Positions 36,677 through 47,960 of a stretch of 64,000 nt of DNA are shown here, one piece after another. The DNA comes from Telopea speciosissima (taxonomy: Eukaryota > Streptophyta > Magnoliopsida > Proteales > Proteaceae): positions 6,955,568 through 7,019,567 of the forward strand of contig NC_057925.1 in the NCBI RefSeq assembly GCF_018873765.1, written 5' to 3'. A program made the position numbers and the translations under genes. Within the stretch, counting starts at the first letter, position 1, and each line of letters opens with the position of its first letter. Under the pieces are notes generated by a model. It saw only the letters and a program-made list of their open reading frames with translations, ran no database searches and was not told the origin of the DNA.

Positions 36677-37441
36677 CTAAACTGACCAACTATCCCGAGT
36701 CCTCTTAGTATTTGGCAAATAGGCCCTGAAGCTATCCAGCATCGCCATGTACGCCATAATACTCATCCCCACGATCGGATTTAACAATTTTAATAACTTT
36801 CCCCAAGCGTTTGTCAACTTGAGTCCCAAAAGCTTGAACTTGTCAAGAGATTCAGAATTTTCTTTAATTAAGAACAAATAGCCATATCGGGAGTAGTCGT
36901 CTATTAAAAGTGATGAAATAAAAAAAAAAAATTCTACACTATGTGGCTGAATAGGGACCACTGATGTCAGTATGAATGACCTCCAACAGGTTAGAACTAT
37001 AGACTACAGTTTTCCTCTTTATCTTGGTCATCTTTCCCTTATATCAGTCTACATAAGTTTCTAGATCACTTTCAAGAGTAGGTAGGATGTCAGACTTTAT
37101 CAACCTTTCCACTCTTGCCTTAGAAATATGACATAACATCTTATGCCACAATGTGAAAGACCGTTCTTTAGCTAAGGGTCTTTTGAAAACAACGTTTTCA
37201 ACATTATGGAAGGCGTAGATATCATTGGAAGATAAACACGATCTGTACAATCCATTGGACGTAATGCATGAACCAACTTTATTTGAAACAAATTTATCAT
37301 CTTGTTCTTTATTTCAAAATGGTAACGACCAATGTCCAACATTGAAATCGAAATTAAATTTAAATGCGAAGGATGGTACATAAAAAGTATTCTTCTGATC
37401 AAATTAAAATTAGAAACTAGTAAGAAAATGATATCTCCCAC
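36677..37441 (-). pseudogene. Copia integrase-region remnant (fossil)
   Basis: The minus strand contains the GAG-pre-integrase region (LWHKMLCHISKARVERL) and the integrase core (IDDYSRYGYLFLI). Part of the broken pol. Confidence 0.85.
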
Positions 37442-37583
37442 GAACTTTCGTCAATCATATCCATCGTTCCCTATGACAAGCCTTGATTCATCCTGATTTG
37501 GCCTCTTCCGGTTTATGAATCCTGTATGGTAAAGACAACTTAGTTAGTTGCCCCGCGTCTAGCCTCCAAGAATTGGATGAGGC

Positions 37584-38144
37584 TTATGATAGATTGGATT
37601 CACAAACAAAAGTCAAAGAATCGTTACGTGATGGCTTGGGTTTTGATAACCAAGTCTTGTATTTGTTGCAGTCCTTCTTTATGTGACCCTTCTTCTTGCA
37701 AAAGAAGCAACGATCACTCTCTTTCTTAAAAGAGTCTTTCTTAGGTCCCAAATTGTTAATCCGATCGCACTCTTTATTGGCGGACTTATGAGTATGGTTT
37801 TTAGACTTTTCACTCTCATGGGATTTGAAAATAATAAGTAGTTTCTCTTCCTCGAGATACAACCCTAGAAATAAGGTCATCGATACTTGGACACCGTCTT
37901 GGGAAAGGTAGTTGATTTTGATGATGTCAAAATCGGAAGGTAGGGTATTAAGAACTTGATGAACAATCAAGGCATCGGGAAGAGCAATATTCAAGGCTTT
38001 GATTTTGGTTTGATAGTCAATCATCCAAACAATATAATCCCTAACACCCCAGGAACCATGATATTCCATATTAAATAGCCCTTGCAGAAGTCTCCCAATC
38101 TTAGCATTCGATGAAACTTGGTATCTCTTGAAAATTGCATCCAA
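37584..38144 (-). pseudogene. Copia gag remnant with zinc knuckle (fossil)
   Basis: Minus-strand open stretch with the UBN2-type gag region (VHQVLNTLPSDFD) and the CCHC knuckle CFFCKKKGHIKKDC. A plant Copia gag. Confidence 0.88.
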
Positions 38145-39853
38145 GCAATACTGCAGCGATACATTTATCGGGTAGACCCCTCTTAAGGTGTTTCGGTATC
38201 GACCTCTTTGTAAATATTATAGCTAAGCGATTACTCTTTTCCCATGCGAATACCTGATTTTTCATCCTCAGTACTATCATTTGTTAGGTCCATTGGTTTA
38301 TCTATAACAAGGGACGTATGCACATTGCCATTTCCATGGCAAACATAATGTCCTCTTTCCACTTCTTAAAATTTGACCCGGTAAGAATCTCAATAGTTAC
38401 CATGTTATTATTGACAGAAAAGGTGACTGAAAATTTAAATAATGAACAGTACAATAATCAGCATGATGCAAATATAGCTTGAAACCTTATAAGCTAATGA
38501 GAATTTTACATACATCGTTGTGAAAACACCTTTGAGCTGAATTCCCAACATGCAATTGTAAAAATCCTACATACCAGTGGCCATGGGAATACAACTCAAC
38601 TTTTGAAATCCACCACCTTTGGGTGTACAGAATTCTAGGGTAAGCCTATTCACATGCATACGTATATGTACCCTTCAAGTACCAATACATGATCACCACC
38701 TTTGGGTGTATGACCACACATCAGAGTTGAAGGACATCCCACAACTGTATGAGACCAGTGTTTCACAAATCCAACAAGGAAGGTCGCTTTGGCGGTTGCA
38801 TCCTGTCGAACCCATGGAACCCTCTCTTGGGATATTCCAAAATTACTTACATCCTTAAACAAATTGTGTTATTTTATACTTTATGACAAGGGGTTTAACT
38901 GTCTCAAAATTAACACAAATATGCCAACAGTATTGTTCATCAAAGTAGGTATTCCAGTAAGTCAGAAAATTAGTTCGGTTCCCAATGGAACGAATCGACA
39001 AATTTCATAATAGGGCATGCATCAAAAGAATACCAAGAATATTTAAAATATGCATATCTATTTTTAATGTCTTAAAACTAACACAAAATCCAACGATTCT
39101 GTTCATCAAGGTAGGTATTCCAAGTCGAGAAAATTAGTTCGATTCCCAATGGACGAATCAACAAATTCAGAATAGGGCATGCATCAAAGAATATCAAAAA
39201 TATTTAAAATATGCATATCTAATCAAAGCGAGGGCACCTTGTGTAGATCACGAAAAACAGAGCCAACGTAAAACGGGACCCCAAGCGAGTCTCGTAGCCC
39301 CCAAAAACCTGGTCAAAGTTCGGTCCAAATCCGATTATTGTATTGGTCAAACCGGTCACGAAAAGTCAAACCAAATCAATTTGGTTCAAACCAGTTTAGC
39401 GAACTGGTTCAGACCCGGTCCAACCGGGTTCGGGTCACCAGTCGGGTCAATGGGTCAGAAACCGGGTCGACCCGACCTGGGTGAGCGCACGTTTGCATTG
39501 CCCAGAAGTACTGCCAGGCGCACGATAGCAAAACCCAGATCCCTTTTTTTTTTTTTTTTAATTTTGCCGGCGAGTGAAGATCACTCGTGCGCCGCCGGCG
39601 CGTGAGAGTGCGTCGGCGGCCGGCGGTGATCCACCCACCAAAAATTCTGATTTTCGAGCTCCGCCCCCATGTGATCGTTATTTTGTAGGCTAAAAAATCG
39701 ATGAATGCCGGTGTCCGCACGGGTTTTTTGAAAAACTGGAAAAAACCTAAAAACCTTGATTCGAATCGAAAAATTTTCGATTCCCTTATTATGTTCTATT
39801 ATTTTGAATCCATATAGGTTCAAGAACGGATCTATGGAGGCTCTGATACCACA

Positions 39854-40372
39854 TGTTAGAATAAATCGATCCGAATAGGGACAAAATCCCAAAAGCCAGG
39901 ATCTCCATAGGGCGTTCAAGAACACAATCAAATAAATAATAGAAAATAGGGATTGAACCACCAACCTTGTTTCGCATCCATAGTGATGATGATTGCAGCG
40001 GAAAATAAAGAACAAAGATCTAGGTGCTTCCCTTTATTCCCAAAGTAACGGCACTGATGAGAATATCGAATGCGCAGGGACGACGAACACCGAATATCTC
40101 CCTCTCTTTCAAGAATGCACTCCTCAATAGCAATTGAGAATAATAAGTTGTGATGGGTAGAGGGGGGACCTAGCTCTCCTTATATAGTAATCCCTATAGG
40201 GTCGACTCATCACAATCCCAATAGGAATCTATCCGGCCCACACTAAGCCAGTCCACATTAGACTTCTAATATAACTTAATGACCCCACTTTATTAGACCA
40301 AAACCCTAATTAGCCTGGTTTAGGGATTTAATTATGTCCATATAGAATTTTGTTAGAACTAAAATTCTAACA
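39854..40372 (-). repeat. Copia LTR, upstream (5') copy
   Basis: Matches 33520-34034 closely. The region just left of it (39380-39720) is the GC-rich leader of the element and holds no host gene. Confidence 0.93.
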
Positions 40373-40463
40373 GTGTTAGCATTCTCCATTTCTTTTTCTT
40401 TGATAATAGTACAGTTTGTCCATTTTAATTTGTTCTTTTTATACGATTGGGTGATCTGCATTA

Positions 40464-40632
40464 GAATTTAGCTCGTCTCCAGGGAGCCTAGCACGCCCAG
40501 GGTGCTGCCAGCTGTTGGGCTGTACCGCACACATCCCTAAGTATGCATCGAGATGTGTGCGGCACAGTTCAACCGCTGGATGCCCCCTGACGGCACCCTG
40601 GGAGCTGGGTTCCCTGGAGGCGATCTTGATCC
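40464..40632. mobile_element. MULE-type MITE in unit 5 spacer
   Basis: Arms CTCGTCTCCAGGGAGCC and GGTTCCCTGGAGGCGA are inverted, with inner CACACATC/GATGTGTG pairing. Perfect 9-bp duplication TCTGCATTA (40455-40463 and 40633-40641). Same insertion as in unit 2 (18189). Confidence 0.85.
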
Positions 40633-40641
40633 TCTGCATTA

Positions 40642-41718
40642 TCTTCCCAGGGTAGGCAAAGAATGAGGAATCGGTATCGAATTGGTGGAAACGGATCAGG
40701 TGGATACCGAATCTTAAAACCATGACAGTGGCGAATCAAGGTCTGATCTCGAAACATTACCTTTTTCCTGATTCCAACCTAATTTAAGGCTGATATAGAT
40801 TGATCCAAATTGGTATGTGTTTGATATTGATATCCGAGTGGAAGGAAGGGGTGCCTTGTGGCACAAATGTGAAGCAAGATAGTTGGTCCTGTGACCTGCT
40901 AGGGGCATGCAATCTGTTGGTAAGCCAACTTAGCAAGTAGTTGTTCAGTAAGGTCCCTCTTCACATGTTAAGATTCAATACAAATGGAGTTTGTCAAGCG
41001 ACAAAATAATTTTATCAAAAGAAAAAGTGACAAAATAAAGTAGGGAGAGGGTTTGGTACATAGCCAATGTGTAGTTTCATTCTTTAGAAGAGGGGTATTA
41101 CGGAAAAACATTAATAATAGGGGGGCATATGAGACATTTTACAAGGATATGCTACAGTGATTGAGTCTTATGAGGGATGCCAGCATACAATTTTGAAATT
41201 AACATGCCGTTGGACAAATCTTTTACCCAATAAAGTATTATAAAATTTAGAACCGTGAAGATATGCTACATCGACAAATGTGGGAAGACATACAAATTGA
41301 TTCGAGTCTGAAATTTGCTTTGTGGTTAATCTATATTATTTCTTAAGAGCAAAATGCTAACCAATGGTCATGTAGCCCTTGTGGCCTGTACCAGCGCGGA
41401 GGCCAATGAAGGGGTGCACCCAAATGCATTGGTTTGGTTGAGATTTTTTATTTCACTAGGGCTGAATATTCTTTTCGTGCACTCTTATGTTTGGGTGTAA
41501 GAATCACGAGACCGGTTAACGTTCCTTTTCTCAAATTTTAAATATTCATCGATTCAAAATTGATTCGTTGTACCCCTCACTTCTTTAATAATTTTTTTTC
41601 TTTTTGATAAACACTTCTTTAATGATCAAATAAGTCATTTGTGTAGCCAGGGAACCAAGATCATTTGCATATACGGATACAAAAATAATATAGAATGGAA
41701 AAGAAGGTGGGCTTTTTT
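40642..41718. repeat. U2-to-U1 spacer, unit 5 (distal part)
   Basis: Closest to unit 2 (18343-19429). No psbA, but the short TTTTTGATAAACACTTCTTTAATG stretch is present at its site. Non-coding. Confidence 0.8.
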
Positions 41719-41775
41719 AATCCCACATCGGACAGCTAGTAGAAGATAGAAAGGAGACTAGAGTGTACAAATAAA
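41719..41775 (+). promoter_or_regulatory. U1-5 promoter: USE and weak TATA
   Basis: AATCCCACATCGG (41719-41731) and TACAAATAAAGG (41765-41776), about 33 bp apart. Confidence 0.83.
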
Positions 41776-41796
41776 GGAAAGCAATGATAGTGTAAC

Positions 41797-41957
41797 ATAC
41801 TTACCTGGATGGGGTTTATGGATGATCTAGAAGGCCCATTGCCTAGGTTGGTGACCTCCATTGCACTTGGGAGGGGTGCCCGCTTAACATCTCCCCAAGT
41901 GGGAGAGTGTACGTCATAATTTGTGGCAGCGGGGTTACGCGTTCGCGCGGCCCCCAT
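41797..41957 (+). ncRNA. U1: U1 snRNA gene, unit 5
   Basis: 5' ATACTTACCTGGA is intact, but GATGGGG, GGATGATCTAGAAGG and CCGCTTAAC are changes within stem-loops, and GCGGGGTTACGC alters the 3' hairpin. Sm site ATAATTTGTGG and the 3' box CCAAGTCTAAGTTAAAT are intact. Partly decayed; expression uncertain. Confidence 0.87.
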
Positions 41958-41980
41958 CCAAGTCTAAGTTAAATATTTTA

Positions 41981-42095
41981 GGAGCGTTGTTCTTTGTGTT
42001 GCAATGCAGGTTGTGCTTAGGCACATGGGGGTGGGTGTAATTACCACCCTACCCCACTACATAGGCTGCTCATGTGCCTAGACGCAGCCTCTCTT
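41981..42095. mobile_element. MITE of the AGG(A/G)GCGTTGTTCT family, with target duplication
   Basis: Perfect 9-bp duplication AATATTTTA (41972-41980 and 42096-42104). GTGCTTAGGCACATGGGGG pairs with the right arm. It inserted just after the U1-5 3' box. This copy gives the family its MULE-type assignment. Confidence 0.8.
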
Positions 42096-42104
42096 AATAT
42101 TTTA

Positions 42105-42942
42105 ATGTGACTCGTTACCAAAATATATATATATATTTTAATGTGACTAAGACTTAAATAATATTGAATGTTTGGTGAGTATGCACTTGTTAGCCAATTA
42201 AGAACGGTTAAACAAGATCCATGGCCATGACGGCTCAATTGAAGAAGCTTCTCAATAAAAGAAAAAAAAAAAGCTTTCATGAATGCACATTTTGAATATT
42301 ATTCCAATCCAACACCTAGGAATGTGATAGCATTTGCAATTATTTAAGAAATTCATTTCCCAAGCCCCTTTAACTTTAAGAATTTTTGGGAATAAGATTA
42401 AGGCAAATCAAAAGAAAGTTATACGTTCTTAGTTCACTACTTTGGTTATAGTAAGATGCATCAATAAGATAGGTATTACAAAACTACCCAAAATAGTGTT
42501 CTTCTCTTGCCTATTAGTAAATTTTTTGTGACATTTTTATCCCTTTCCACTACCTTCCCTTTCCAATGAGAGTTAGGGTTCCTCAATTTTCAGTGAATAA
42601 TTGAGGAAAAAATGGAAATTATTGTTGCAATCTATATAAATTGTAAAGTAAAAGGCTCACTAGAATGACCATTGGGTTCTCTCAAAACCTTAGCTCGTCT
42701 CCATAAATAGCCCAGCATGCCTTCATGAAATGAAGAGAGAGAGAGACTTCTCCCCTCCAAAACCTTGAATCCTATATTTATGAAGATCTTTCACTTCCCA
42801 TGTTATTACTCTTCTTGATTTTGACTGCCCAGACCCTCCAACTTGTGAGTTTGAGCAAACATCATATGCCAGCTGATCAAGGAAGGACCATAAAAGAAGT
42901 CTTCTGTGGATCACTGGTGATCCATGTAGAGCTACCTCTATG
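42105..42942. other. Gene-poor stretch with an unassigned minus-strand reading
   Basis: Bases 42914-42723 on the minus strand stay open (MIHRRLLLWSFLDQLAYDV) and end near a GA repeat. This could be a host-gene exon remnant, but I recognise no family. The rest shows nothing. Confidence 0.3.
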
Positions 42943-43120
42943 AATCGTTATCGTCTACGGTTCCTTGATCGGTGCGGTTCCCTAGTGCCTCTCACAAGAG
43001 GGGGATGGGATCCACCCGGGGCACTTGACCTAACACTCTGCCCAGGCGGGGGTCCACCCTCCTCTTGTGAGAGGCACTAGGAAACCACGCCGATCAAGGA
43101 ACCGTAGACGAAAAAATTTT
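42943..43120. mobile_element. Foldback MULE-type MITE, copy 4
   Basis: Nearly perfect arms of about 55 bp: TCGTCTACGGTTCCTTGATC and its inverted partner, through GTGCCTCTCACAAGAGG. Flanked by an 11-bp repeat CTACCTCTATG (42932-42942 and 43121-43131). The most symmetrical, hence probably youngest, copy of the family. Confidence 0.85.
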
Positions 43121-43367
43121 CTACCTCTATGTAGTGTATCTTCCAGACTTTTCGGAAGTTCACAGGTGATCCACTTATTTCTTATAACAACTAGCGTCTC
43201 TAAGAAACAAAATGGTACTTCTGATGCACCAATGGTACGGGTTCGGTACAAACAAAACAAAGCATTAAACACTACAAAGAGTAGATGAACTACTTTTTCG
43301 TTTCTTCTAATCTCTCCAGTGGATCGGTCCCCGATGGAGTAAGGGGATGACAACCCGTACAATGAGC

Positions 43368-43510
43368 GATTAAAATCCTCTGCAATACATGGCGGGCGGC
43401 GGTGCACATCGGACGGCACAGCAGAAACCATGTGGGCCATGTGTGCCATGTGGTCTCTGCGTACGCCGGATGTGCACCGCGCCCCCCGGTACTACAGAGG
43501 ATCCTGGTCC
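43368..43510. mobile_element. 143-bp GC-rich MITE with 10-bp target duplication
   Basis: Arms AATCCTCTGCAATAC and GTACTACAGAGGAT plus GGCGGTGCACATCGG / CCGGATGTGCACCGC are inverted. Perfect 10-bp duplication TACAATGAGC (43358-43367 and 43511-43520). A different family from the neighbouring MITE. Confidence 0.88.
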
Positions 43511-43838
43511 TACAATGAGCTCTTGCTATTCTTCGAATTTGAGAGAGCGTATTTCGTTATGGAGAAAAAGCATACATAATTTTCTTTTCTTTGAGTTAAA
43601 TTATTGTAATCCATGTTTCTAGCCTATTGGGATCGTAAATAGATTATATTTGCTCACATCTGTGTCTTATTTAAACTTCTTTTACATTGTGTGAAAGAAA
43701 TGATTTAGAAAGAAATTGTTAGAAATTAGAAAGGCGGATCACATTGTATCCAACATTACACTCGTTCGAGGAGGCAGTATGTTTAAAAACGGTCTGTGGA
43801 ACACTCCCATTGAACCATGCCAATGGAAGAAAAAAAAA

Positions 43839-45307
43839 GGGTAATTTACACATTCCACCCCTGAGGTTTGACGAAAGGATATTTTTACCCCCCAGTCTTG
43901 GAAAATTCTGCGTACCCCCCTGAGGTTTGCAAACGGTAACAAATACACCCATTCTGTTAATTCATGATTAACAGTGTTAAAAACATGGGATGAAATGATA
44001 AAATTACCTTTGTAAGGAAAACAAAAAAATATCTGCAACTCATCTTCCCAAAATGCAGGCTATTTCATGAGCAACTCAAATTGAGGTTTCCAAACATTTA
44101 AACTACAAGACCATAATTTATTATACAAATTAACAAGGACTACTGGACAAATAGTAAAAAACCCAACAACAAAGCATAATAAGAAAAATTCAAGCTTCAT
44201 TCAACCAATCTTAGAGAACTGAACACTATGGCAGACTAGAGTAGAAGAAGTTTGTGAAATAATGCAGCCATTGGAAATGGAAGAAACGGACCTTCTCATT
44301 CAAGGAGAGACAATTCGACTAAACATAAGCGTCAGCATCAAAACCGCCACTCATCAAGCTGCTGTCCATTCTCTAGAACGCTGCCATTGACGACCTTCCC
44401 TAAGGCTATCGATCCCCTCGACTGGGACGTCCTCGCTGACGCCATTTCTCTTCCAAACTCTCAGTTTCAAACCCGAATTCGATCCACGAAAAATCAACCG
44501 TGAATTGGGGATTCAGTGAAAACAAGGAAAACTCAACTCTGCTCTTCTTAACCCCCTTCTACCGTGCTTCGAAAAAAAAAAGAAAGATGTCAGGCCAAAA
44601 TTTAGGGTTTCAGATCATTTCCTTAAATCGTAATCAGCCATTGACGAACTTTGAAGGAGAAGATTCAAAGATTCTGGCAATTCTATTCACATTTGTCAAC
44701 GTAGATGGTACAGAACTCCAAAAAACAGAGAATGGTGAAGACGGAATGGAAGAAAGCATTAAAGCCCAGGCAGAACGGGAAGGGATTGAATTAGATTATG
44801 GGTAGAAGAAGGTTGGAGTGGAGAGAGGTTATTATTGATTACGGGTATGGGAGTGGAAGATTCATTCTTAGTTCTTCCCCTTTCCCCTCTTCTAGCAACC
44901 GATCCGAAACCCTAATCTCAACTTCATGATCAGCATGTCCTTCCATCCTTTCCCCTCTTCTATCATTCCTGTTAACTCTCCTTAACCAGTCTCTCTCTCT
45001 CTGGTGTTCTTTCAGCAACTCATCTCGGCATCCATGGTGTTCCCTACTAAGGATACCTGCAACTCATCTTCCCCAATTGATTTAGGGAAGATGTGGGGAA
45101 GATGAGTTGTAGGTTTTTTTATTGTTTTTCTTGCAAGGGAAATTTTGTCATTTCATCCCATGTTTTTAACACTGTTAGTCATGAACTGACGGAATGAATG
45201 TATTTGTTATCGTTTGCAAACCTCAGGGGGATACGCAGAATTTTCCAAAACTGGGGGGTAAAAATATCCTTTCGTCAAGCCTCAGGGGTGGTATGTGTAA
45301 ATTACCC
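43839..45307. mobile_element. MULE F, 1.5 kb, with possible captured sequence
   Basis: Terminal inverted repeats of about 200 bp (GGGTAATTTACACATTCCAC on the left; the right end reads back the same way) lie between A8 tracts that may be the target duplication. Inside, both arms carry CAACTCATCTTCCC, also found in MULE B. The middle, about 44300-44930, differs from the arms and looks like copied host sequence. Confidence 0.85.
44395..44805 (+). pseudogene. Captured gene fragment, unidentified, in MULE F
   Basis: Open frames IDPLDWDVLADAISLPNSQF near 44420 and SGQNLGFQIISLNRNQPLTN from 44587, running on to EEKIKAQAE-like acidic sequence ending LDYG at 44805. Codon use and length suggest copied exons, but I recognise no family. 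Confidence 0.35.
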
Positions 45308-45315
45308 AAAAAAAA

Positions 45316-46690
45316 CCCTTTAAAATCCACAATGCATGTTTTAAAATACGGTATGGGTGGTTGTATCAGTACGTCTTAGCCGATACTGATACTGATTGGC
45401 CAATCAAATTGGATTGGACCATTTTATAACAAAAATATCATACTATTGATTTTTGGACTATTTTACCCTCATACATACCAATACCACCGATCCATATTAG
45501 TATTGTATCGGTATCAATATAATACTACCTTTACGATACTGATACCTAAATCCAGGACAGCTCATAAAAATTGTTTGGGACTCCATTAGTGAGAATGCAA
45601 GAGAGAGTTTGAAGTTTGTAAGTGACTCCTATTCTAAAGTGATTCTTTTTCTAGATTTTCTATTGGTTTATATATATAATGTTTTATTCGAATTTGATCC
45701 ATTTACATCTTTAGCCAAACCCACCCTTTACTTGTACAATTGAAAACAATCTAGGCACAGTTATCTCATCTCATATGAAAAAAAGAAAAACCAAAAAAAA
45801 AAAGGAAAATAGAGTTTAGAATCATATAAGAATTACTCTAATTTGATGGCAATTATTAGGGTAAATTACACATCATCCAGAATTGACGATTTGCGTGATA
45901 AAGAATCATAGAAAATCATCTTCTTCAATTGTTGGTTAGGGGACCTGATCAAGTTGGATCGAACATGGACTGTGGAGATCTGTTTCTTTCAATTCTTGTA
46001 TTTCCTTTTATTTCCTCCAACATCCTACTCCCTCCCCCACAAAAAAAAAAAAAAAAAAAAAAAAATTAGAAAGTAATTATACAAGAGAGAACATAAATAA
46101 TGTGAATGACAGAGCATTAATGGGTACCGTTGTACTCTAACATATAGGTTGTATCATGAGTTCAACATTTTCATCATATTCATTTGAATGGTACAAAATA
46201 AATAAAATTAACAGTAGGTCCAATCGGATGGCTTAATAAATAGCTAAAACTTCCTCTAAAACCCACAATGCATGGTTTATCTCCATTCCTATCAATTCAG
46301 ACTTGGCCGTTGTCTTGTATTTTCAACTTTTTTTTCTTTCTCTCGAGGCATATATGCATGTACAATCGAGAACAATATAGGCACGGGTATCTCATCTGAG
46401 ATGAAAAAAAGGGGGGAAAAAAATAGAATTTAGAATCATATAAGAATTACTCTAATTTGATGGTAATTTTTTTTTTCAATAATAATAAACAAAGCTTCTG
46501 ATTCATGGCACTATTCTTGTAGTCCTCCATGTATGAGGCTATCTTACGTGGAAATTAGACAGTGGGCTCGACAAATAACTAGGACACTTGAAAAATATAA
46601 AGCTTATATATATATTGTTAAATATCATATAAATTAATAGGTTATTAGGGGATGGATTCGGGATTTGAAATCCTAACCTCGTAAATAGAG
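45316..46690. repeat. AT-rich region with a direct repeat and a NAC 3'-exon copy
   Basis: About 120 bp at 45731-45852 (ACAATTGAAAACAATCTAGG ... AATCATATAAGAATTACTC) recur at 46353-46467. Between them lies the NAC exon copy. 45340-45545 has TATCGGTATC-type degenerate repeats. No gene. Confidence 0.65.
45876..46015 (+). pseudogene. Copy of the NAC-like gene's last exon and 3' flank
   Basis: TCCAGAATTGACGATTTGCG through TCTTCAATTGTTGGTTAG and the following GGACCTGATCA match 26292-26410. The first two exons are absent. It ends at a long A-run (about 46040-46065), so either a processed copy or a duplicated piece. A stop arises where the main copy reads AAACATAG as Lys-His. Confidence 0.8.
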
Positions 46691-46700
46691 GGTGGGATTA

Positions 46701-46890
46701 TTATCCTCTCCAATTCCTTAAAGTGTGGCAATGCAATAGTGCTAGGTGGAGATGTTGACACCTGATAGCTGCCGCATCCAACCGTCCATATCAATGAGCT
46801 CGAATCGTTGGATGCGATAGCTGCCAGGTGTCAACATCTCCGCCTAGCACTAGCATACTGCCACACTTTAAGGAATTAGAGAGGATAATT
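46701..46890. mobile_element. Long foldback MITE (TTATCCTCTCCAATTCC arms)
   Basis: Nearly the whole 190 bp folds back: TTAAAGTGTGGCA and TGCCACACTTTAA, GAGATGTTGACACCTG and CAGGTGTCAACATCTC, around a short centre. The target duplication is not clear. Confidence 0.8.
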
Positions 46891-47070
46891 TTTTATAATG
46901 TTTTATCCCCAGGATGGAACCCACGTGCCCAAGTGATTTCCTAAATCTTTGGAATCACTAAAGATTTGAAAACACAATTCTATCGCTTAATTTAATTTTG
47001 TTGTCCGAATACACAAATTAATAGAGTTCTACTAGGATTCCTAGTTGTTGTCTTATTTCTAGCTAGTGGC

Positions 47071-47400
47071 TAAACCCTAAACCCTAAATCCTAAACCCTA
47101 AACCCTTAACCCTTAACCCTGAACCCTAAACCCTAAACCCTACACATTAAACCCTAAATCCTATACCCTAAACCCCAAACCCTAAACCCTAAACCCTAAA
47201 CACAATCCCCTAAACCCTATACCCTAAACCCTAAACTCAATCCCCTAAACCCAAAACCCTATACCCTAAACCCTATACCCATAATCCTAAACCCTATACC
47301 CATAATCCTAAACCCTAAATCCTAAACCCTTAAACCCTAAATCCTAAACCCTTAATCGTAAACCTTATCCCTAAGCACTATACTCTATATCCCTAACCCT
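47071..47400. repeat. Interstitial telomere-like array 4 (CCCTAAA on +)
   Basis: About 330 bp of CCCTAAA/CCCTATA units. It directly abuts the broken Harbinger transposase at 47401. Confidence 0.93.
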
Positions 47401-47960
47401 GTGGATGGCATCATCTAGTATTCGAGAATCTAATGTTGAACATTCCCATCCAGAAAGTTTATATGTATATTTCATGTTGAAGTCACTGGCAACTAAGATA
47501 TTCTGTGATATATTATCCTTCCTATCACGAAATCTTCGATGTTGGTCAACTGATGCCCATAAAGAGATATGTGAACCATCTATGGCTCCAATGCAATTGT
47601 TGAAGTAACGTGATAATTTTTTTGCGTTGAGTTGTGGATCTTGGAGGTTTCAATAGTTTTGTATGTAGTTGAAGTATTGCACTCAAAACAAGATTGAAGT
47701 ACCTACTTTAGTCTCATCAGAATGACCAAATTGGTGTAGGAGGACTCGGTTCTTGGCATTGTGGCCAATTGTGTGTAAAAAAATTATCAGTTGTTCTTCC
47801 ACTTGCAAAGATCTGCTATCCTAAAGAAGACCCTTCTATCTAACCATTTCACTTAAACTGAAAAAATGCCCTCTTACTCATCCTTGTTTGAGATCGACAT
47901 GTGGTGTCGAATACACCAATAATTCTCTCCGTCTCAACAAGATCATGGTGGAACATAGTC
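47401..47960 (-). pseudogene. PIF/Harbinger transposase remnant (DDE_Tnp_4 type)
   Basis: Minus strand, order as in the family: QTRMSKRAFFQF near 47900, FLHTIGHNAKNRVL near 47780 (HTH part), HQFGHSDETKV, FNNCIGAIDGSHISLWA near 47600 (first catalytic Asp), then RFRDRKDNISQNIL and YKLSGWECSTLDSRIL up to 47401 (second Asp region: SGWECSTLDSR). Several frameshifts and stops separate these. The part after DSRILDDAIH, including the third acidic residue, is cut off by the telomere-like array. Could also be a decayed ALP1-like host gene, but the transposon origin is simpler. Confidence 0.82.

Larger units (their letters stand above)
33520..40372 (-). mobile_element. Ty1/Copia LTR retrotransposon (fossil) inserted in unit 5
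   Basis: Two LTRs of about 515-519 bp (TGTTAGAATAAATCG...AATTCTAACA) with a perfect 5-bp duplication GTGTT at both sides (33515-33519 and 40373-40377). The matching spacer of unit 2 (18095-18105) shows the empty site. The primer-binding site TGGTATCAGAGCC (initiator Met-tRNA type) adjoins the right LTR on the minus strand and a purine-rich tract adjoins the left, so the element points leftward. The part order gag, integrase, reverse transcriptase fits Copia. The coding part is broken in many places (well over ten). The LTRs differ at about 20 positions by eye, roughly 4%, which suggests insertion a few million years ago or less. Confidence 0.93.

Noticed and set aside
39381-39720. GC-rich frames with many Arg and Pro residues
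   Set aside because: They lie in the leader of the fossil Copia element between its LTR and gag; no host protein similarity seen.
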